Assembly (NCBI RefSeq): GCF_030272615.1
Contig: NC_081407.1
Coordinates: 140,436,897 to 140,500,896, forward strand
Direction of reading: 5' to 3'
Source of the DNA: Cryptomeria japonica
Lineage: Eukaryota; Streptophyta; Pinopsida; Cupressales; Cupressaceae
DNA length: 64,000 nucleotides
Shown here: piece by piece, positions 56,442 through 64,000 of the stretch
Position numbering within the stretch: position 1 is the stretch's first letter
How the letters are laid out: the number at the start of each line of letters is the position of its first letter
Program-made: the position numbers and the translations under genes
The notes under the pieces: generated by a model
Seen by the model: only the letters and a program-made list of their open reading frames with translations
The model's database searches: none
What the model was told of the DNA's origin: nothing

Positions 56442-56689
56442 ATTCCCCCCTTTGGCATTGATGGAAACACTTAGTAAAAAATGACTAAGTGTTAGACCAA
56501 AACCAAAATATATACATTGGAACCAAAAATATGACTAGCGGACTCTGAAAAATAATGACTCCCCCTCAGATAAACATTTTTCAGTTCTCTACTCTTCCCC
56601 TTTGACATCAATGGAAAAGGTAGGGTTACAAAAACCAAAAAAAATCTATATACATATATACACACAATCCTTACTATTGGCAACAACAA
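55321..56689 (-). mobile_element. Element I: copia LTR retrotransposon, 3' end only
   Basis: On the minus strand: a short internal piece (56454-56689), polypurine tract AAAGGGGGGAAT (56442-56453), then the 3' LTR (55321-56441). The internal part has another polypurine-like box (gactccccctcag at about 56560). Upstream sequence is displaced by the insertion of element K at 56690. No coding sequence of I is in the window. Confidence 0.75.
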
Positions 56690-58017
56690 TGTAGGAAAAC
56701 TGAGAGGGGGGGTGAATCAGGTTTCACCAAACTTAACCAAATTAACCTTAACGTCAAATCTGATCAAGAACAGGAAGAACAAAGATAAACACCACATCAA
56801 AAACACACATAGCACATGGATTTTTGACGTAGAAAACCCAGTCAATGGAAAAACCACGGTGGGAACCTACCCACAATATGATGATACTCTGCAGTAGTAT
56901 GTGTAAATATTCTCAATGGGGAATGCACATGCATTCATGCACACTACCTAGAGCTCACTACTCAAAACAACAAAGCGATACAAGCCTAGAAAGGCTCACT
57001 GCCTTATAAAGATCGGACAACAATCCAGATTACATGAACTGAAAGAATAACATCTCTAAATGCCTAATCATAGTTTTGGTTAAGCACATATACTCAAACT
57101 CTTCTCTTCAAACTTTTGCACACTCTTTCACACTTCTTTTCTTTTCTCCTCTTCTACTGAAGGATCAAAACAATATTCTCACATGCAAATGTATCTTACA
57201 AATTACTATTACATGTATTTATATAATTCATCAACCTTAACCTCAAGGTCGACTCAACACATAAGACTTAATTACAAAATTACATCACAAAATCCATAAA
57301 TCAATATGTAGACTAATATAATGTCAACAAGGACATAACATGGACCCAAATAAAATCCTTGAACACGCAACGTCACCAAATATCTTGCCAAGATCATTCG
57401 CAACACACAAGAACCATCGGGTCAACCAGAAAGTCATATAACATGAAGAATACCATCAAACCAATAAAATATTTAATGACACACACCATAATCAATACAG
57501 ACCACAAAAATGCATAGAACATGATCAAAGAACATCAAAAAGCAACGTAAATTCCTCCACAACAACCGCAACAACTTGGATAACTAGAATCATTATTATT
57601 TCATCACCAAAGATCAAGAAGACCAACTAGCAAACTAAAAGATATGCCTGTGAAGTTATAAATCATGAGCCATATGAACTGAGGGCACACATGAATGTCC
57701 CAAACACTTTCCAAATCTACACAACATAAAGAATCAATTTTGGAGCAATACAAACCTGAAATCACAACTCTGCAATACAAAACCAATAGAAAACCTAGTC
57801 ACCACACTGGATCACATAACTCAACTAGATCACCTTTCAGAACACTGAAACTTATACTAAATCAAATAGAGATAAGTATCTCAAAACTCATTAATCTGCA
57901 TCAACATATCTGCAATAAATCACCCAAACCATCTCTCTACAACACCGAAGCACAAGAACATAGGAATATGTTGACATCAATGACAACAACACATTCCAAC
58001 AACTCTAATATCCAATA
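56690..58017 (-). repeat. 3' LTR of element K
   Basis: On the minus strand it starts TATTGGATATTAG, where TG is expected, and ends GTTTTCCTACA, about 1328 bp. The gagagggggggtgaatcag motif is at 56701-56719. The start is set by the adjoining polypurine tract. Confidence 0.72.
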
Positions 58018-58341
58018 ACCTCCCCCTTTGGCATTGATGGCAACATATTAATGTGAAAAACAATCAATGCAAAGAAACAAATCAACTCTAGAAATCTCCC
58101 CCTGAGTTCATGCACACATAGATCTCTACCTCAGATAGATAAGGCAATTTTTCACATGCTTCTCTCCCCCTTTGAAATCAATACTAAAGGCATATACAAA
58201 TCATTATTCTCTCCACCTAGGACACACACTGAACAACTGAATTACATACTGACTACTCCCCCTGAGTAGTAGCACCCACTCATCTATCTAGATATTAGGA
58301 TAAGACTATAAAGTCCACTGGGTTGATGCAACTCAATGCCT
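58018..58341 (-). other. Polypurine tract and 3' noncoding region of element K
   Basis: AAAGGGGGAGGT (minus strand) at 58018-58029 adjoins the LTR. Extra boxes (ctccccctgag at about 58098 and 58256, ctccccctttg at about 58164) occur upstream. Multiple boxes are shared with C and E. Confidence 0.75.
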
Positions 58342-60015
58342 CTAGTTCACACCATGAAGGGAAATCACCCCTAACTTCTCTCTTAGATATACAAATGTAT
58401 CTGCAAGACAAGGCTTTGTAAAGATATCTGCAATATGTTCCTTTGTAGATACATACTCCAATTTGACTTCTTTTTCATTCACCTTCTCTCTCAAGAAATG
58501 AAACTTGATTGATATATGTTTTTTCTTAGAATGTAATACTATATTCTTAGAAATATTGATAGCACTAGAATTGTCATAATATATAATAGTAGGGTAGTTA
58601 TAAACAACTCTAATATCCTTTAGCATCTGCTTCATCCAAAGTACCTAAGTACAATTGCTAGCTTCTGTAGTAGATAAAAAGATATCATTTTGCATCTTAC
58701 TTGCCCAAGCAACCAACTTCTTTCCCAAAAAGAATTCTCCACCGGTAGTGCTCTTCTAGTCATCAACATCACCTACACAATCAACATTTGTTTAAGCATT
58801 TAAAGTGAAATCATTATTCTTTGGATACCACAAACCATAATCAATTGTTCCCTTCAAATATCTGAATATCCTCTTCACAGTAGTAACATGACTTTCCTTA
58901 GGATCAACCTGAATCTTGCAACAAGACATACAACATTCACAATTTCAGGTCTAGTCTGAATGAAATATAGAAATCCACCAATCATAGATCTATACAGGAT
59001 CTGGTTAGCCTTCATAGATTCATCATCTTTTGTCATCTTGCATCTAGTTACCATAGGAGTTCCAACAGGTTTGGAATCATCTAACCCAAACTTCTTCAAC
59101 AATTCCTTCACATACGTTGATTGAGATATGAAAATGCCTTTATCAATCTATGTAATTTACAATCCCAAAAATAATTTCATCTCTCCTATCATAGACATAT
59201 CAAACTCTTTTTTCATGTCATCAGCAAAATTTTTACTTAAATCATATCTCCTCCAAAAATAATGTCATCAACAAAGACTTCAACAATCAAAATATTATCA
59301 TTATCAATCTTGAAGTACAAGTTCCTATCAACAATACCTTTACATAATCCCAACTTCATCAAATACTTGTCCAATCTAGCGTACCAAGCTCTAGGGGCTT
59401 GTTTAAGTCCATAGAATGCTTTCTTCAATTTGCATACCATGTCTTCTTCATCTGTCAATGAAAATCCATCTGGTTGCTCAATGCAGAATTCCTCCTCCAA
59501 TTCACCATTCAAAAAGGTTGACTTCACATCCATATGATATACCCTGAATTTCTTACGAGCAACATATGCAAGAAATAATCTAACAACTTCAATTCTAGCC
59601 CTTCCATTTGTGAATACCTTTGCATACCAGTCTTTCTTTGTTTTTAACAACTTCTCCATATTCATTCAGTTTATTCCGGAATACCCATTTAGTACCAATT
59701 ATATTCTTGTCTTTAGGTCTCCTCAAAATCTATACCTTCCATTTGTGAATATGCTTTGCATACCAGTCTTTCTTTGTTTTTAACAACTTCTCCATATTCA
59801 TTCAGTTTATTCCAGAACACCCATTTAGTACCAATTATATTCTTGTCTTTAGGTCTCAGAACAAGTTCCCATGTATTGTTTTTCTTAATATGATCTAACT
59901 CTTCTTCCATAACTTTTACCCAATTTTCATCTTTAAAAGCTTCAACAACACCTTTAGGCTTAATTTTGGAAATCAAACATGTTTCTTTAGCATCAATTCT
60001 TCTCCTAGTCATCAC
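58342..60015 (-). pseudogene. Element K reverse transcriptase and RNase H (broken, with internal duplication)
   Basis: The linker and start of RT (59713-60015) carry N-K-L-N-E-Y-G and G-I-D-F-E-E-T. RT proper (59237-59665) has D-V-K-S-T-F-L-N-G, Y-G-L-K-Q-A-P-R-A-W-Y and the catalytic F-V-D-D-I-I-F-G-G. An approximately 136-base tandem duplication (about 59602-59858) lies in the early part of RT and breaks the sequence there. After 59237 the reading shifts to K-F-G-L-D-D-S-K-P-V-G-T-P (58875-59111), then RNase H (about 58640-58810 with K-S-T-T-G-G-E-F-F-L-G, stops included). The last part is 58342-58635 (Y-Y-D-N-S-S-A-I-N, H-I-A-D-I-F-T-K-P). Confidence 0.85.
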
Positions 60016-61414
60016 ACCTTTATTTTTATCACCAATAATCTGATTCTCTGAATGATTCCATCTTACATACCTAGGGGTCTTCTGATTATTTTGATTTTGA
60101 TTTTGTTGAACTTATTCACCGCTAGCAGCATCTGGATCTACTGTCCCTTTCAGATGACTTTGTTTCATGCTTAGAGTTTGCACTTGCTTTGAAGTAACAT
60201 CCTAATCATTGGATTCATATCCGCATGCTCTGATTTTCTTTTCATGACACTCATCAACCTTCACGTTCACACTTTCCACTATCTTTCTCAGTCTTTTGTT
60301 GTAACACCGGTAGGATTTTCTCTTAGTAGAATATCCCAAAAAGATTCTTTCATCACATCTTGCATCAAATTTTCCTATATCCTCATCTCTTTTGATATAA
60401 CATTTACTTCCAAAGATTCCAAAATATCTAACGATACGAATATGACCAAACCATAACTCATAAGGGGTCTTACCGAAATCACCTTTTATATGCACTCATT
60501 TGAATCTGTACACAATAGTGCTAACAATTTTACTCCAATAGATATGTGGAACAATTACTTCAATCATCATAGTTCTAGCAGCATCCAAAACAGTTTTGTT
60601 CTTCCTTTCAACAACTCCATTCCATTGAGGGGTTCATAGAGAAAATAATTGTCTCTTGATTACATGATCTTCACAAAAGGAATTTAACTCACTAGAAGTT
60701 AATTATCCTCCTCTATCACAACTTAGACACTTAAACTTCAATCACGTCTCTGTCTCCACTCTAGCTTTGAATTTTTTGAATTTTTCGAATGCTTCAGATT
60801 TCTTCCTTAGAAAAGTGACCCACATCATTCTAGAATAGTCATCAATCAGCAATAGAAAGTATCTCTCACCCTGCAAGCTTCTCACCCTAGAAGATCCACA
60901 TAAATTAGTATGCACAAGATCTAATAACCTGTTAGATGTATATAGTTTGCTTTTGAATGAAATTAGTATTTTCTTTTCCAATTGACATTCTTTGCACACC
61001 AAATTAGTAGGCTTCACTATCTTAGGCATATCTCTAATAGCTTGGGTATAACTTATCTTAATCATGCGGTCAAAGTTAACATGACACATCCTTCTATGCA
61101 ACAACCAAATTTCATCAACTTGAGCAATCAAACGACTTTTCTAACCAGCATTCAGATAAAAGATATTACCTTTAGTTTTAGTTCCTGATGCAATTTCTAT
61201 ATCAGAGCTATTTAAGATTTTACATTTTCCCATTCTTGAATTGTAAATCATAACCCTTATCAACCATTTGTCCAACACTCAAAATATTATGCTTCAAACC
61301 TTCAACATATAAAACATCATCAGTATTATGCTTACCATAAAGAGAAATAGAACCTCTACCACGGATTACACAAGCTTTGTTGTCTCCAAATCTCACTACG
61401 CCATCATACTTCTC
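60016..61414 (-). pseudogene. Element K GAG-pre-integrase and integrase (broken)
   Basis: 61220-61414 holds the block before integrase (G-L-K-H-N-I-L-S-V-G-Q), cut by element E. 60742-61131 has W-L-L-H-R-R-M-C-H-V-N and the start of the catalytic core, where the first Asp is Asn (V-H-T-N-L-C-G, a G-to-A change). The middle of integrase (60496-60741) contains stops. 60202-60495 is the C-terminal part (K-T-P-Y-E-L-W-F-G-H, F-L-G-Y-S-T-K). Confidence 0.84.
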
Positions 61415-62928
61415 TGATAAGTTAATGATGAACAAGTAGTACCAAACCGATATTGAGAGAGGGGGGGTGAATTAGTACAGGCAAAAACACTTTCCCTGAA
61501 CCGGTTTGACTGTAAACACACCACTTGACTAGTAAGCACTAACACCGGTCTAAATCAGATTACTACCGGTAAAACACAATGAGAATGTGAAAGACATAAA
61601 CCAGCAACCCTTAGCTTTCCATGCAATCTAATACCTCATTTCCACTTCACCCTTATGCAAAAACAAGTAATCTATCATCAGAAATATAATGACTGCTAGT
61701 TCAACATGTTTTACCACTTTGACATAAAACACTAAACCATCACATGAAAGACATCACACATGACACACTAATTTTTCATGTGGAAACCCAACTGGGAAAA
61801 ACCACAGTGGGGATGAATACCCACAAGCTATTCTTGAACTCTTTGGAAGTCCGCTCTGTTAGGAGCCTAGTCTGGTTAGAGACTTTTACAATAGGTTTTG
61901 TTAGAAATCGATCCTGCTAGGGATCACCCAGTTAAGGGATGGCTAAATACCTGGTTAAAGGTTAGAACCCTGTTAAAGGTTACCTCATAAGAGGATTTGA
62001 AGAACTCATTGAGTTGAGTCACCTTGTTAAAGGATTTATACAAAAGCCTGTTAAAGCTATCCGGTTAAGGGATTTTTCGACTGCTGAAATGGTTAGAAGT
62101 TAACAGGTAGTACACTGATCTGATAACAACACTTAATGCCAAGGCAAATCCACTTTAGCTCCTCCTCCTCTGCAATCACACTCTGCAGGTATCAACACAC
62201 TTCTCCAGTCTGGCAAGAATCAAGTATCTCTTCACTTGGATACACACATAATATTTGCAAACAACTTCAAAGTGTAAAACATCATCGACCTTATAGGAAA
62301 CAGATAGGTCGGTAGCATAAACCCTAAACCCTAAACATTTAGGTTTTACAATCCAGTCGGTTCAATCCTGGCCGTTAATCACACTGCATCGAATACAATA
62401 GTCTTGAACAGATCTCAAGACATTCTCCAACGTTCATTCTTTGCCACTTCAGGAAGCTGATAACTCATCACACGCTCTCCACCATTTACAGAGGCTTCGC
62501 ACATTCCCAAGGTAGATAGGATCACTCTAAATGCAAGATCCTCAAGGAAATCCTTCACGCGCACAAGAATGATGTGGAAACACTTAACTGGTCTTCATAC
62601 AATGCTAATTCATCACAAGATGTCATCGGTTGAATCGCACAAGCTTGGAATCCATCAACCAGAAACCTTGAAGCTGAGACTACCAACCGATAGTCATGCC
62701 AAATGAAACCCCGATACAAAACTTCCATATACCGGTTCTCATCCCAACATACCAGTTCACCTTGAACAAACATACCACTTCACCTTTTCATAGATACCGG
62801 TTTACATCACCATATCGGTTCTCTTGCCAATTTGCTTACAACAACATACCGGTTCATACTTCAGCATATTGACATCAATGACAACATACAAAATCATCAT
62901 GTCATCATGCTCTGCACATATGCCAACA
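61415..62928 (-). repeat. 3' LTR of element E
   Basis: On the minus strand it starts TGTTGGCATATG and ends CTTATCA, 1514 bp, TG...CA. It is related to the B (1508 bp) and D LTRs over the whole length. The motif gagagggggggtgaattag is at 61454-61472. Confidence 0.9.
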
Positions 62929-63187
62929 ATCTCCCCCTTTGGCATTGATTGTAATATACAAAGATATCTTTCTTCTTCTGCTTCACATCTTCTCCCCAAT
63001 GTGGCAGCTATCTTTTCCGCTTCACATCTTCTCCCCCTTTTACAACAATGCCAAAGTGGAGGCATACTCATCTATGTCCCACTATGTTGCTCCCCCTAAG
63101 GAGTAGCATCCTTCAACACACCAATCCAAGAAAAATATATCAAGGGAAGACCTAACTGATGTGGAGCACACACCTTTAGTTCACCTC
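62929..63187 (-). other. Polypurine tract and 3' noncoding region of element E
   Basis: AAAGGGGGAGAT (minus strand, 62929-62940) adjoins the LTR. Further boxes occur at about 63030-63040 (ctcccccttt) and 63089-63098 (ctccccctaa). No gene is present between the end of RNase H and the LTR. Confidence 0.85.
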
Positions 63188-64000
63188 TTAAAGGGGCAGC
63201 ACCCCTAGTTCACCTCTCAAATAGGTAAAGATAGCCTTTGGTAGAGGCTTGGTGAATATGTCTGCTAACTGCTCCTTACTGGAAACATGTTCCAATACAA
63301 CTTCTTTGTTCTGAACCTTCTCCCTCAAGAAATGATACTTGAGCTCGAAGTGCTTGGTTCTAGCATGCAAGACTGGATTCTTGGAGATGTTAATTGCACT
63401 TGTGTTGTCACAAAATATGATTATCAGTTTAGATATAGGAACTTTGAAGCCATTTAATACATGCTTCATCCAAATTGTCTGGGTGCAGTTCATAAATGTT
63501 GCAACATACTCTGCTTCTACTTTAGACTGAGAGATACAACTCTGCTTCTTACTCATCCATGAGACTAGTCTACCACCAAGAAAGAATGCACCACCGGCTG
63601 TGCTCTTCCCGACATCCACATTACCAGCCTAATCAGCATCTGTAAACACTTTCAGGTTGAAATCATTACTGTATGGATACCATAATCCATAGTCAATAGT
63701 TCCCTTCAGGTATCTCAAAATCTGCTTGTATGCTACCAAGTGGGATTCTCTTGGGCTTTTCTGGAACCATGCAGTAATGCCCACTGCATGTGCAATGTTC
63801 GGTCTGCTATGTACTACATAGTGCAACTTACCAATCATTGATTGGTATTCCTTCTCATTTACCAATGGTGAGTCATCCTCCTTTGATAGTTTACAACCGG
63901 TTTACTATCTTCCATGCCAAAGGTCTTCAACACCTCTTTGACATATTTGGACTGAGTGATAAATATTCCATCAATTCATTTGTTGAATCTGTAGTCCAAT
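63188..64000 (-). pseudogene. Element E reverse transcriptase end and RNase H (broken)
   Basis: 63866-64000 is the end of RT (I-Q-Q-M, F-G-M-E-D), with a small deletion after K-P-V compared with B. 63629-63865 covers the connection (S-M-I-G-K-L-H-Y-V-V-H-S-R-P). RNase H starts D-A-D, then TAG at 63626-63628 where B has Trp (D-A-D-W-A-G-N), so TGG to TAG. 63188-63619 completes RNase H in the same frame with V-E-A-E-Y-V-A, D-N-T-S-A-I-N, H-F-L-R-E-K and L-A-D-I-F-T-K-P-L, ending at the natural stop. Confidence 0.88.

Larger units (their letters stand above)
56690..61414 (-). mobile_element. Element K: Sirevirus-like copia, 3' half, split by element E
   Basis: On the minus strand: integrase and RT-RNase H (58342-61414), polypurine tract (58018-58029) and 3' LTR (56690-58017). 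The GAG-pre-integrase block is cut at 61414 by element E, whose right half leaves the window, so the 5' part of K is not seen. Coding wording resembles element A (K-T-P-Y-E-L-W-F-G-H, F-G-S-K-C-Y-I-K-R). K itself is inserted in element I. Confidence 0.83.
61415..64000 (-). mobile_element. Element E: B-family copia, 3' end, right side beyond window
   Basis: On the minus strand: RT end and RNase H (63188-64000), polypurine tract (62929-62940) and 3' LTR (61415-62928). It is inserted in the GAG-pre-integrase block of element K; the five bases outside the LTR are ttctc (61410-61414). It preserves the RNase H that B has lost. Confidence 0.9.

Overview
This window looks like intergenic DNA from a large, repeat-rich seed-plant genome. 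Nearly all of it is LTR retrotransposons nested in one another, and I found no host gene, tRNA, rRNA or CRISPR. A conifer or other gymnosperm is plausible from the old, layered insertions, but the sequence does not prove it. Almost every coding region is broken. Most breaks are stop codons that one C-to-T change on either strand would make (CAG, CAA, CGA or TGG origins), as expected for long-methylated plant transposons.

Layout. 1-3861: minus-strand Ty1/copia element A (Sirevirus-like), running off the left edge. 5134-17067: plus-strand copia element B, split at 8752 by element C (8757-15401, target duplication AGGAT), which has no reverse transcriptase and carries a coiled-coil/zinc-knuckle gag plus a long unrecognised second ORF. 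At 17068-17080 a 13-bp filler joins B tail-to-tail to a truncated inverted copy of the same family, element D (17081-21783). 22601-33914: remains of an old Ty3/gypsy element H (3' half only), interrupted by a minus-strand solo LTR (26358-32040, AAATG) that itself contains a complete Tork/Tnt1-like copia element F (26778-31670, GTTCA).

33920-52873: complete young Ty3/gypsy element G of the Tat type (target duplication CATTC; two LTRs of 1439 bp each once a nested solo LTR is removed). G carries gag-PR-RT-RNase H-second RNase H-integrase on the plus strand. On the minus strand, between integrase and the 3' LTR, it carries a plant mobile domain (PMD) gene with Gly-rich and coiled-coil tails. Each transcription unit has a TATA-like box and a leader holding a roughly 20-bp periodic array centred on AGCGCT, and the two arrays face their own genes. 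H keeps the same antisense PMD gene, but the array in the matching place is built on a different palindromic core (TGCA/GTGCAC). This convergent two-gene architecture is the most interesting system in the window.

52879-55320: decayed minus-strand reading with a G-patch-like segment. 55321-64000: minus-strand copia insertions I, K and E, nested in series (K in I, E in K); E is the same family as B and D and runs off the right edge.

How the parts relate: the order of insertion can be read from target duplications (H, then its solo LTR, then F; G, then its solo LTR; B, then C; I, then K, then E). All calls are from reading the sequence by eye, without database searches.
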